Assembly (NCBI GenBank): GCA_021299465.1 | Contig: JAJTHB010000001.1 | Span: 1 to 64,000, forward strand | From: Rickettsiales bacterium | GTDB taxonomy: Bacteria > Pseudomonadota > Alphaproteobacteria > Rickettsiales > SXRF01 | Length of the DNA: 64,000 nt | Reading direction: 5' to 3' | Part shown: piece after piece, positions 14,778-24,247 of the stretch | How positions within the stretch are numbered: position 1 is the stretch's first letter | How the letters are laid out: each line of letters opens with the position of its first letter | Program-made: the position numbers and the translations under genes | Notes under the pieces: model-generated | What the model was told of the DNA's origin: nothing | The model's input: the letters and a program-made list of their open reading frames with translations, nothing else | Databases searched by the model: none

Positions 14778-15962
14778 ATGACATCCATCGAATGGTACAG
14801 GGTGTATCACGGCATGCCGGAAGACGCCAAACTCAAGGTGATTGCCAAGCGCAGCCAGCAGCTGATGACGCATGTGGTGACGGTGTGGCTGTGCGTGCTG
14901 GATGCCGCCTCGCGCCACAAGACACGCGGCACGGTGGAAGTGGATTCCGAGCAGATCGCGGTGGTCCAGGACATTGACCAGAAGATCGTGGAGCGGATTC
15001 TGCAAACCTTCCGCGAAAAGGGCATGATCAACGAGCAAAACCGTGTCACCAGCTGGGAAACGCGGCAGTATCTCAGCGATAAGGAACGCGCCCAGAAATA
15101 CCGCGACGGAAAAAAACAGGACATCACGGAGAATCACGAAGCGTCACACGCCGTCACGGAGCATCACGCCGAATCACCAAAAAACGTGAAATCCGTACCA
15201 GATACAGAGAACAGAAAGCAGATTACAGATTCAGAGGACAGAACTTCAGATTCCAGAACAGATGCAGAGAAAGACGCAGATAAAAAAACAAATTCAGATA
15301 AAAAAATCAGAGCGAGAGCAGAAAAGAGAGAGCGCGAGAGAGAAAAACAGACAAGCTGTGGAAAACAGATTTTAGAGCAGATGCTCGACATCTGGAACGC
15401 AGAAGTGCAGAGCAAGCTCACACCGGGGCAGAACGCAAAGCTGACGCCAAAGCGCAAAGAGCAGATGACCCAGCGGTGGCTGGAAGATTTCCAGCAAGAC
15501 ATCAGAGCGTGGCGCTACTACTGCGAGATCATCGGCGCTTCAGAGTTTTGCCTTGGTAAGATTGCAGGCAAGAACTGGACGATTGATCTCAGCTGGGCAG
15601 TGGAATCCAGCGATCATGTAGCGAAGATTCTGGAGGGCGGCTTCTCCGGCGGTAAACATCCGGCACCGCCACCGGCCTGCAATGATCCGCTGTTGCAATC
15701 AGGCTGGGATCATGTGCTTGCCTGCTTCACCGACAAATTCGGCAAGGCCGCTTGCAAAAGCTGGCTATCCAGCACCGTCGTGCGCGGCGCGGAAGTCCGG
15801 GGTGACGGCGCCTGCGTGATCATCACTTGCCCGAACCGCTTTGTGCGCGAATGGCTCACCACGCACTACCTGCCGCACCTGAAACTCTGGTGGGCGGAGC
15901 ATAGCTATCAATCACAGCGCATTACGGACGTGGCGCTGGTCACGCGGGAGGTGCAGCCATGA
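14778..15962 (+). CDS. phage replication initiator-like protein with a C-terminal DnaA N-terminal-type domain
   Basis: A 394-residue protein in three parts. The N-terminus (about 1-95) looks like a winged-helix replisome-organiser domain (SIEWYRVYHGMPEDAKL...). A very charged linker (about 100-200) is rich in Lys, Glu, Asp and Arg and encoded by A/G-rich DNA. The C-terminus (about 305-390, WDHVLACFTDKFG, AACKSWLSS, CPNRFVREWLTTHY) matches the DnaA N-terminal domain that recruits helicase or DiaA-type partners. It may thus load the host helicase at the element's origin. An alternative ATG at 14748 overlaps the previous gene. Confidence 0.7.
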   Translation: MTSIEWYRVYHGMPEDAKLKVIAKRSQQLMTHVVTVWLCVLDAASRHKTRGTVEVDSEQIAVVQDIDQKIVERILQTFREKGMINEQNRVTSWETRQYLSDKERAQKYRDGKKQDITENHEASHAVTEHHAESPKNVKSVPDTENRKQITDSEDRTSDSRTDAEKDADKKTNSDKKIRARAEKREREREKQTSCGKQILEQMLDIWNAEVQSKLTPGQNAKLTPKRKEQMTQRWLEDFQQDIRAWRYYCEIIGASEFCLGKIAGKNWTIDLSWAVESSDHVAKILEGGFSGGKHPAPPPACNDPLLQSGWDHVLACFTDKFGKAACKSWLSSTVVRGAEVRGDGACVIITCPNRFVREWLTTHYLPHLKLWWAEHSYQSQRITDVALVTREVQP

Positions 15963-16360
15963 AGCAGTGGACAGCGATTGACGTAGTGAAGCGTTTTGAA
16001 AGCGCGGTGTACACGCTGAAGCGCCTGCCGCCGGTGCGGGTGATGGGCTACAAAACACAGTGGCCAGCCGTCATGCTCACTGAAGCAGAGAAACTTCAGG
16101 CCGATAAGTTGCCGCTTCGCCTCGGACCACCGCTTGCCAGCGCAATCTCAGAGATGGAAGAAACCATCCAGTGGATTTTCTTCCTTGATGACGAACTGGA
16201 ACGACGCTTGGTTTGGCTGCGTGCTGCCAGAGTGCCTTGGAAACCAATCGTGGATCGTTTGGGGTATTGCCGTACTACGCTGCATTATCGCTATCGTGTA
16301 GCCATTTATACCATCACCATTCGCGTGAATTTAGCCCAGAGGAGTGTTCCCCGTGTTTGA
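15959..16360 (+). CDS. DUF6362-like phage protein
   Basis: A 133-residue protein overlapping the replication gene by 4 bp (ATGA). The sequence WTAIDVVKRFESAVYTLKRLPPVR... followed by ERRLVWLRAARVPWKPIVDRLGYCRTTLHYRY fits DUF6362 proteins of alphaproteobacterial prophages. The last part looks like a helix-turn-helix, so DNA binding (terminase-small-subunit-like or regulatory) is likely. The final residues after RYRVAIY may be divergent. Confidence 0.65.
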   Translation: MKQWTAIDVVKRFESAVYTLKRLPPVRVMGYKTQWPAVMLTEAEKLQADKLPLRLGPPLASAISEMEETIQWIFFLDDELERRLVWLRAARVPWKPIVDRLGYCRTTLHYRYRVAIYTITIRVNLAQRSVPRV

Positions 16361-16440
16361 ACATCTTTGTGCTAAACAGAGTGAACAAATTTTGCTATGT
16401 TCACAAATAAGATCGCGAGAGGTGCGTCAGTTTGCACCTC
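16354..16440. promoter_or_regulatory. control region before the recombinase unit
   Basis: Three elements lie in the 168-bp gap. TGTTTGAACA at 16354-16363 repeats half of the palindrome at 14526. GTGAACA (16381-16387) and TGTTCAC (16398-16404) form an inverted repeat with a 10-base spacer. GAGGTGC and GCACCTC (16419-16440) form a hairpin with an 8-base loop. Shared GAACA/TGTTC half-sites suggest one regulator for both early units. The exact operators are inferred. Confidence 0.45.
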
Positions 16441-16528
16441 AGAGCAGCCAAATCCAATTTTTCCATCGTTTTGAATCAAACGCATCTGCATACGCGCAGG
16501 CGGCGTTCGTGTGCGTTGGGGGCTGGCG

Positions 16529-16756
16529 ATGATTACCGACCTAACCCCGTATCGGCAGTATGTCGATAAGTTCGATTTGAGCGAAGAGCAAAAGCTCGAA
16601 CTGGTGAATGCGGTATGGGTAACGCTGGAGAATTATTTCGACCAGCAACTAGGCATTAACCAGCTGGCGTTAAAGGAAAAAAAACATCAAAAGAGCATTG
16701 ATTCCGAGCTGCACTTAGCTATCCTTCCGAAAGACCCTCAAGACATTGAATTGTGA
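16529..16756 (+). CDS. small hypothetical protein upstream of the recombinase
   Basis: A 75-residue acidic helical protein (MITDLTPYRQYVDKFDLSEEQKLELVNAVWVTLENYFDQ...). I chose the ATG at 16529; an upstream in-frame start at 16511 has no better ribosome binding site. Its last codons overlap the region just before the recombinase start. Small genes like this often precede large serine recombinases in alphaproteobacterial prophages and may be directionality or accessory factors, but this is inference. Confidence 0.6.
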   Translation: MITDLTPYRQYVDKFDLSEEQKLELVNAVWVTLENYFDQQLGINQLALKEKKHQKSIDSELHLAILPKDPQDIEL

Positions 16757-16764
16757 GGGCTTTT

Positions 16765-18350
<1,586 letters not shown>

Positions 18351-18410
18351 ACATTCAAGAACAGGCGTCTGTTTATCACAGACGCTCCGGCCTTACGGCC
18401 TTCGCTTGGG

Positions 18411-18438
18411 CGCTCTACCATACTTGAGCTACGCCCCT
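18411..18438 (-). pseudogene. tRNA-Ala 5'-half remnant
   Basis: The minus strand reads GGGGCGTAGCTCAA-GTA-TGGTAGAGCG, which matches the acceptor and D arm of the neighbouring tRNA-Ala with a small insertion in the D loop, and then diverges. Between it and the intact tRNA are two hairpins: GGCC-TTAC-GGCC near 18389-18400 and an AGCGTCTGT/ACAGACG pair near 18364-18385. It is either a decayed tandem tRNA or a scar from an earlier integration. Confidence 0.5.
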
Positions 18439-18490
18439 ACATAAATGCAGAGGCGAGAAATTAGACATCTCTACCAGATAGTCAAGCGGA

Positions 18491-18835
18491 TTATGATTCA
18501 ATAATCCGCGTCAGGCGTTTGATCGAGTCTTCAAGCTTGTTGTACGTGGCTCCGGCGACCTTGTGAAGGTCGCGATACTGGCCTTCGAGGTCGCTGATGG
18601 TCTGGGTCAGCTGGCTTCGCTCGGCCTTTAGCTCTTCGTTCTCGCGCTCGAATAAAACCAGCTGCTCCAGGTCATGCTCGCTATGCGAACGCTCAGCTCT
18701 CAGCGCCGACTGCCACTGCCCTAGGCGCTCTTCCAGACGGTCAAGCGCAGCGACGAGACGCTCGGCTGCGTCTGTTAACGCCTCGCTGGAGTCGTTTTTT
18801 TGGTTGAGAAGTATTGCTGCCTGTGCTTGAACCAT
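18491..18835 (-). CDS. DUF4164-type coiled-coil protein
   Basis: A 114-residue protein that is nearly all coiled coil (heptads from about residue 18 to 105, with LVAALDRLEERLGQWQ and LVLFERENEELKAERSQL). It fits the DUF4164 family found in alphaproteobacteria next to zapA and divergent from tkt, as here. This suggests a link to cell division. The expected zapA downstream is absent: the tRNA-Ala and the integrated element follow instead. No signal peptide or membrane segment is present. Confidence 0.7.
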   Translation of the reverse strand: MVQAQAAILLNQKNDSSEALTDAAERLVAALDRLEERLGQWQSALRAERSHSEHDLEQLVLFERENEELKAERSQLTQTISDLEGQYRDLHKVAGATYNKLEDSIKRLTRIIES

Positions 18836-18866
18836 ATCTCTTCCATCCTAGCCACCAACGGTTTCA

Positions 18867-20888
18867 ATGTCTACAGCCTCGATTGCAGTCAAACCTATGC
18901 CCGCTTCACCGCACTCTCACAATGATATGGCCAATGCCATCCGCGCCCTTTCGATGGATGCAGTGGAACGCGCGAATTCTGGCCACCCAGGCATGCCGAT
19001 GGGCATGGCCGATGTGACGACCGTGCTGTTTTCTGATTTTCTGAAGTTTGACCCGCAGCACCCAAACTGGCCAGCGCGAGACCGCTTTATTCTCTCCGCA
19101 GGTCATGGCTCAATGCTGCAATACGCCCTGCTCTATTTAACCGGCTATCCCGACATGACGCTGGATGAAATCAAAAATTTCCGCACCCTTGGCTCCAAAA
19201 CCGCCGGTCATCCGGAATTTGGCCATGCATCAGGCATTGAGACGACCACCGGCCCACTTGGGCAAGGCCTGGCAAACGGCGTCGGCATGGCACTCGCTGA
19301 GCGCATGATGGCGGCGCGATTCGGCGATATTACCGAGCATTACACTTATGTGATTGCCGGTGATGGCTGCCTGATGGAAGGCATCTCGCAGGAAGCGATC
19401 TCGCTGGCGGGGCACTGGAAACTGAATAAGCTGATCGTGTTATGGGATGATAATAAAATCTCGATCGATGGCCCCACCTCACTCGCCACCAGCGAGGACC
19501 AGCTGAGACGTTTTGAAGCAAGCGGCTGGAATGTGCAGTCCATTGATGGTCACAATCCCGAAGAAATCCGCCGCGCTATTGCGGCTGCGCAAAAAAGCGA
19601 TAAACCGGTGATGATTGCGTGCGCCACGAAAATCGGCTATGGCGCACCGACCAAAGAAGCTTCCGAAAAATGCCACGGCTCACCGCTGGGCAAAGACGAA
19701 ATTGCCGGCGCGCGCAAAAAGCTCGGCATTACTTACGGCGAGTTTGAGGTGCCTGCAGAAACGCTGGATGCGTGGCGCAATATTGGTAAGAAAGGCCACG
19801 AGGCCTATCATGCATGGACGGATCGTTATAATAAGCTAGACGGTGCAAAACGCGCCGAGTTTGAACGCCTGCAGCGCCGCGAGCTGCCGGAGGGCTGGCT
19901 TGAGAGGCTCGATGAATTCAAAAAACAGCTCGCCGAGAAAGCGCCAGGCGAAGCCACCCGCAAATCATCTGAAAATGCATTAAATACATTAAGCGAATGC
20001 ATTCCGGAATTGATCGGCGGCTCAGCGGATCTGACAGGCTCCAACAACACCAAAGCTAAGCACCAATCACCAATCACAAGGCACGATTATAGCGGTAGCT
20101 ACATTTATTATGGCGTGCGCGAGCATGCGATGGGCGCGGTGATGAACGGCCTTGCGCTGCACGGCGAGTTTATACCCTACGGGGGCACCTTCCTCGTCTT
20201 TACCGATTATTGCCGACCTGCCATTCGCTTATCTGCGATCATGGGCCAGCGCGTGATTTATGTGATGACGCATGATTCGATTGGTCTTGGCGAAGATGGC
20301 CCGACGCATCAGCCGGTGGAACACCTCGCCAGCCTTCGCGCCATGCCGAATGTGAATGTGTTTCGCCCGTGCGATGCGGTTGAAACAGCTGAATGCTGGG
20401 CGCTTGCGCTTGCTTCAAAAAGCGCGCCATCCATCTTATCACTCACCCGCCAGAATCTTCCTGCGCTTCGCACCGCACACGTACCAGAAAATCTCTGTGC
20501 ACGCGGGGGGTATGTGATTCGTGAGGCGGAAGTAGCCGATAGTGCGCCGGTCTACACGCTAATCGCCACCGGCTCGGAAGTATCAATCGCGGTGGAAGCA
20601 AAAAAACTGCTGGCCGAAAAAGACATCGCGGCGAAAGTGGTTTCCATGCCGTGCTGGGAACTGTTTGACCAGCAGCCGGAAAGCTACCGCAAACAGGTGC
20701 TTGGCAGCGGCCCGCGCATCGCCATCGAAGCAGCAAGCGGCTTCGGCTGGGAAAAATATCTGGGCGAAAAAGGCGTGTTCATTGGGATGACCGGCTTCGG
20801 CGCCTCCGCTCCGGCAAAAGACTTGTACAAACATTTTGGCATTACGGCGGAAGCAGTGGTGGATGCAGTTATGAGGATTTCATCATGA
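18867..20888 (+). CDS. tkt: transketolase
   Basis: A 673-residue thiamine-diphosphate enzyme that transfers two-carbon units between sugar phosphates in the pentose-phosphate pathway. Diagnostic stretches are SGHPGMPMGMAD near residue 38, GPLGQG near 128, the ThDP-binding GDGCLMEG near 168, and THDSIGLGEDGPTHQP near 470. The length is normal. It is divergent from the DUF4164 gene and starts a sugar-phosphate block: tkt, a small membrane gene, gap, pgk, pilin-like, fba. Confidence 0.97.
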   Translation: MSTASIAVKPMPASPHSHNDMANAIRALSMDAVERANSGHPGMPMGMADVTTVLFSDFLKFDPQHPNWPARDRFILSAGHGSMLQYALLYLTGYPDMTLDEIKNFRTLGSKTAGHPEFGHASGIETTTGPLGQGLANGVGMALAERMMAARFGDITEHYTYVIAGDGCLMEGISQEAISLAGHWKLNKLIVLWDDNKISIDGPTSLATSEDQLRRFEASGWNVQSIDGHNPEEIRRAIAAAQKSDKPVMIACATKIGYGAPTKEASEKCHGSPLGKDEIAGARKKLGITYGEFEVPAETLDAWRNIGKKGHEAYHAWTDRYNKLDGAKRAEFERLQRRELPEGWLERLDEFKKQLAEKAPGEATRKSSENALNTLSECIPELIGGSADLTGSNNTKAKHQSPITRHDYSGSYIYYGVREHAMGAVMNGLALHGEFIPYGGTFLVFTDYCRPAIRLSAIMGQRVIYVMTHDSIGLGEDGPTHQPVEHLASLRAMPNVNVFRPCDAVETAECWALALASKSAPSILSLTRQNLPALRTAHVPENLCARGGYVIREAEVADSAPVYTLIATGSEVSIAVEAKKLLAEKDIAAKVVSMPCWELFDQQPESYRKQVLGSGPRIAIEAASGFGWEKYLGEKGVFIGMTGFGASAPAKDLYKHFGITAEAVVDAVMRISS

Positions 20889-21100
20889 ATCTAAACGACT
20901 TAATTCCGATCATTTTGCTGATTATCGCTATAGCTGATACGATACTCATTAAATATGTCTTTCCAAGCATCTTTGCTAAAAACAAAGCTATACAGCCCCA
21001 GCATAAAATAAATCAGCAGAAAATGCTAAAAAGCCTCAATGTTTCGATTTATATTTTTGTTGTCACTGCGGTGATTATTTATTTCGCAAGACCATTTTAG
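20885..21100 (+). CDS. small two-TM membrane protein between tkt and gap
   Basis: A 71-residue protein overlapping the tkt stop (ATGA). It has hydrophobic segments at about residues 5-28 and 51-68 separated by a basic loop (AKNKAIQPQHKINQQK). The DNA is clearly richer in A+T than tkt and gap. It is unrecognised. Its position inside a glycolytic operon, with tight coupling, suggests it is translated, but a metabolic role is not implied. Confidence 0.6.
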   Translation: MNLNDLIPIILLIIAIADTILIKYVFPSIFAKNKAIQPQHKINQQKMLKSLNVSIYIFVVTAVIIYFARPF

Positions 21101-21108
21101 GAAAGACT

Positions 21109-22122
21109 ATGACCATACGCATCGGCATCAACGGACTGGGGCGCATCGGGCGCTGTGTGCTGCGCGCTATTTATGAGCATCCCGAAAAAGATATTGAACT
21201 CGTTGCCGTCAATGGCCCGGCGGATATCGCTACGCACGTGCACCTTCTGAAATATGATTCGGTGCATGGGCGTTTTGGCACCAAGCTCGAAGCCGATGGC
21301 GATGATGTGCTGCGCATCGCCGGCAAGCCCGTAAAACTCACTCGCCTGAAAGACCCGGCGCAGATACCCTGGGGGAGTATGGGCGTGGATGTGGTGCTGG
21401 AATGCTCCGGCAAGTTCAACAAGCGCGCGGAAGCGGCGAAGCATTTGGAAGGCGGCGCAAAACGCGTGCTCATCTCCGCACCAGCGGAAGATGCCGATAG
21501 CACGATTGTATACGGCGTGAATAATGCAATGCTAAAAAATGACCATCAGGTTGTATCTGTTGGTTCCTGCACAACCAATGCCTTAGCGCCGATTGCTAAA
21601 GTGCTACATGAAGCATTCGGCATTGAATCTGGCTTCATGACCACCATCCATGCCTACACCGGCGATCAGAACTTAGTCGATAACTCACACAAGGATTTAC
21701 GTCGCGCGCGCTCGGCCGCCATGTCGATGATTCCCACTTCAACCGGCGCGGCCAAAACCATTGGCCTCATTATTCCGGAACTGAAAGGAAGGCTTGATGG
21801 CATCGCGATTCGCGTGCCGGTGCCGAATGTGTCGCTCGTGGATTTGAGCTTCACGACCACACGCGAGGCAAGCAAAGACACCATCAATGACGTGCTTAAT
21901 AAAGCCGCTGAGACGGAAGCGCTTAAAGATATTCTGCACATATCGCGTAGGCCACTGGTTTCCATTGACTATACCCATACCCCGTATAGCAGCATTGTCG
22001 ATATCACTGGCACATACATGACAGGAAAAATGGGGCGTGTCGCTGCGTGGTATGATAACGAGTGGGGCTTTTCCTGCCGTATGCTGGATGTGGCTAAGCT
22101 GTGGAGTTCCCTTGATGGCTGA
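21109..22122 (+). CDS. gap: glyceraldehyde-3-phosphate dehydrogenase, type I
   Basis: A 337-residue NAD(P)-dependent enzyme of glycolysis and gluconeogenesis. The Rossmann motif GINGLGRIGR is at residues 5-14. The catalytic cysteine is Cys154 in SVGSCTTNALAP. HAYTGDQNLVD, RAAAMSMIPTSTGAAK-like (RSAAMSMIPTSTGAAK) and the C-terminal WYDNEWGFS are conserved. GGAAAG precedes the ATG. The stop overlaps the pgk start. Confidence 0.97.
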   Translation: MTIRIGINGLGRIGRCVLRAIYEHPEKDIELVAVNGPADIATHVHLLKYDSVHGRFGTKLEADGDDVLRIAGKPVKLTRLKDPAQIPWGSMGVDVVLECSGKFNKRAEAAKHLEGGAKRVLISAPAEDADSTIVYGVNNAMLKNDHQVVSVGSCTTNALAPIAKVLHEAFGIESGFMTTIHAYTGDQNLVDNSHKDLRRARSAAMSMIPTSTGAAKTIGLIIPELKGRLDGIAIRVPVPNVSLVDLSFTTTREASKDTINDVLNKAAETEALKDILHISRRPLVSIDYTHTPYSSIVDITGTYMTGKMGRVAAWYDNEWGFSCRMLDVAKLWSSLDG

Positions 22123-23356
22123 ATTCCCCCGCCTTGATGATATCAACCTAACCGGCAAGACGGTTCTGGTGCGCGCTGATCTCAATGTGCCGATGCAGGG
22201 CGGCAAAGTCACTGATGATACGCGCATCGTCCGCATCAAACCCACGATTGATTATTTGCTGAAGAAAAAAGCTAAAATTGTTCTGCTTAGTCATTTTGGC
22301 CGGCCAGAGGGCAAATTTGTGCCGGGCATGTCGCTGGCGCCGCTCATTGATTCACTCGCAGCTGTTTATGGTGTTAAGCAGGTAAGGTTCGGCGTAGATT
22401 GCGTGGGACCAGCCGCGCATGAGGCAGTCAAAAAAACCAAAGCAGGCGAAATGGTGCTGCTTGAAAATCTGCGCTTTCATCCCGAAGAAGAAAAAGGCGA
22501 CAAGGCTTTTGCGCGTGACCTTGCGAGCCTCGGCGATGTGTTTGTCAATGATGCGTTTTCCTGCTCGCACCGCGCCCATGCCTCGATCACCGGCATCGCC
22601 GAACATTTGCCCACGGTCGCCGGCCGCCTGATGGAAGAAGAGCTACGGGAACTCTCCGCTATTTTCACGCAGCCTAAAAAACCCATCACTGCGATTGTCG
22701 GCGGCTCTAAAGTTTCCACCAAACTCGACCTGCTGAACAACCTCGCCCGGAAAATGGACAGCATCATCATCGGCGGCGCGATGGCAAATACATTCCTCTA
22801 CGCGCAGGGCTTCAAGGTCGGCGCGTCGCTTCATGAGCCGGAACTGAAAGCTACCGCCCTCAAAATCCTGAAAACCGCAGAGAAATATGGCTGCCGCGTG
22901 CTGCTGCCGAGCGATGTGGTGGTCGCCAAAGCGTTTGAAACGCGCTCGCCCTGTGTGGTGGTGGATGTGGACGCAATACCGGCCGGAGGTATTGCGATTG
23001 ATGTCGGCCCCGCCAGCATTCAGCTCTTTTCAGAAGAGATTGCCCGCTCCAAAACCGTGGTGTGGAACGGCCCGATGGGTGCGTTTGAAATCAGCCCGTT
23101 CGATGCCTCGAGCGTCATGCTTGCGCGCGTGGTCGCCAAGCTCACGCGCCAGAAAAAAATCCGCTCGATTGGCGGCGGCGGCGACACGGTATCGGCACTA
23201 ACGCATTCGGCGCTTTCCGATTTCAGCTATATTTCCACTGCTGGCGGCGCATTTCTAGAATGGCTGGAGGGAAAGAAGCTGCCCGGCGTGGTATCGCTGT
23301 CACGAAACATCAAGAATGAGTCCAATACGAAACTAGTTCGCAAGGATATGTCATGA
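22115..23356 (+). CDS. pgk: phosphoglycerate kinase
   Basis: A 413-residue enzyme making ATP from 1,3-bisphosphoglycerate. Motifs are VLVRADLNVPMQ near residue 17, LLSHFGRPEG near 60, LLENLRFHPEEE, VGGSKVSTKLDLL, NGPMGAFE and GGGDTVSAL. I chose the ATG at 22115, which overlaps the gap stop. An upstream in-frame start would lie deep in gap. It is coupled to gap, and its own stop overlaps the pilin-like gene start. Confidence 0.97.
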   Translation: MAEFPRLDDINLTGKTVLVRADLNVPMQGGKVTDDTRIVRIKPTIDYLLKKKAKIVLLSHFGRPEGKFVPGMSLAPLIDSLAAVYGVKQVRFGVDCVGPAAHEAVKKTKAGEMVLLENLRFHPEEEKGDKAFARDLASLGDVFVNDAFSCSHRAHASITGIAEHLPTVAGRLMEEELRELSAIFTQPKKPITAIVGGSKVSTKLDLLNNLARKMDSIIIGGAMANTFLYAQGFKVGASLHEPELKATALKILKTAEKYGCRVLLPSDVVVAKAFETRSPCVVVDVDAIPAGGIAIDVGPASIQLFSEEIARSKTVVWNGPMGAFEISPFDASSVMLARVVAKLTRQKKIRSIGGGGDTVSALTHSALSDFSYISTAGGAFLEWLEGKKLPGVVSLSRNIKNESNTKLVRKDMS

Positions 23357-24162
23357 TGAATAAACAAGGCTTCACGTTAATTGAGCTATCTATTGTTATC
23401 GTAATTATTGGCTTGATTATTGGCGGTATATTGGTTGGCCGTGATTTGATTCGTGCCGCAGAAATTCGCGCGCAGATTTCTCAGATTGAAGAGTTTAATA
23501 CCGCAGCAAATACCTTTCGCTTGAAATATAACTGCCTGCCTGGCGATTGCCTTAATGCTCAGGAATCCGGCCTCGGTCAGACAGGGGGCCCGGGCGAAAA
23601 TGGCGATGGCAACGGTTCGCTTTTTGAAAGCGTAGATTCGATTCGCACTAAGGAAATGATCAATTTTTGGTATCATCTGGCGCAGGCAGGTTTGATTGCC
23701 GAGAATGCGAAAGGATATACGGATGGTGTGGTGCCTGCAACACCCGGAATTGATACGCCCGCACTGAAATTGACCGGCACCACCATTAAAAATTCAGCAT
23801 CTGCTACCAGCAATCCAAAGGGGGGAGTTCTCGTGATTGCACTAAGCAGAAATGGTGGCCACTCGTGGTATCTGGCATCTGATACATCCTGGACCGGCAT
23901 TCAGACCGTTTATCAGGGACAAACGCTCTATGCGATAGATAGTAAAATTGATGATGGTTATCCAAGATCTGGTAACATGACGTCTTTAGGTAACAGGCTA
24001 AGTGCAGCTTACGACTGGTTTGAGTCAATGGGCTATGCCAGATGCATGGTGCATACGGTCGATCCAATCGAATATAATCTGGCACCACAGTTTCAAAGTT
24101 ATTCGGGTTTCATTGTAGCAACCCAGAACTCTTGTTCAGCGTTAATTCAATCGAATTTCTGA
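23353..24162 (+). CDS. type IV pilin-like protein (prepilin N-terminal methylation motif)
   Basis: A 269-residue protein with the prepilin peptidase site KQG-FTLIELSIV: cleavage after Gly, then N-methyl-Phe and Glu at +5. A 20-residue hydrophobic helix follows. The rest is a pilin-like globular domain with Cys pairs (NCLPGDC and later RCMV...NSC). The start overlaps the pgk stop (ATGATGA). No other pilus gene is in the window. Orphan pilins of this kind are seen in several alphaproteobacterial lineages, but placement in a glycolytic operon is odd. Function unknown. Confidence 0.82.
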   Translation: MMNKQGFTLIELSIVIVIIGLIIGGILVGRDLIRAAEIRAQISQIEEFNTAANTFRLKYNCLPGDCLNAQESGLGQTGGPGENGDGNGSLFESVDSIRTKEMINFWYHLAQAGLIAENAKGYTDGVVPATPGIDTPALKLTGTTIKNSASATSNPKGGVLVIALSRNGGHSWYLASDTSWTGIQTVYQGQTLYAIDSKIDDGYPRSGNMTSLGNRLSAAYDWFESMGYARCMVHTVDPIEYNLAPQFQSYSGFIVATQNSCSALIQSNF

Positions 24163-24247
24163 TTTTTAAGTTAGTCTGTGATTGCTTGACAACTTGATGT
24201 GCAAGGCTACAAAACCTTGTGACAATCAAAAATACGGAGATATCAGC

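Noticed and set aside
16354-16404. LexA box of the alphaproteobacterial GTTC-N7-GTTC type
   Set aside because: GAAC and GTTC half-sites are present, but their spacing and orientation do not fit that consensus.
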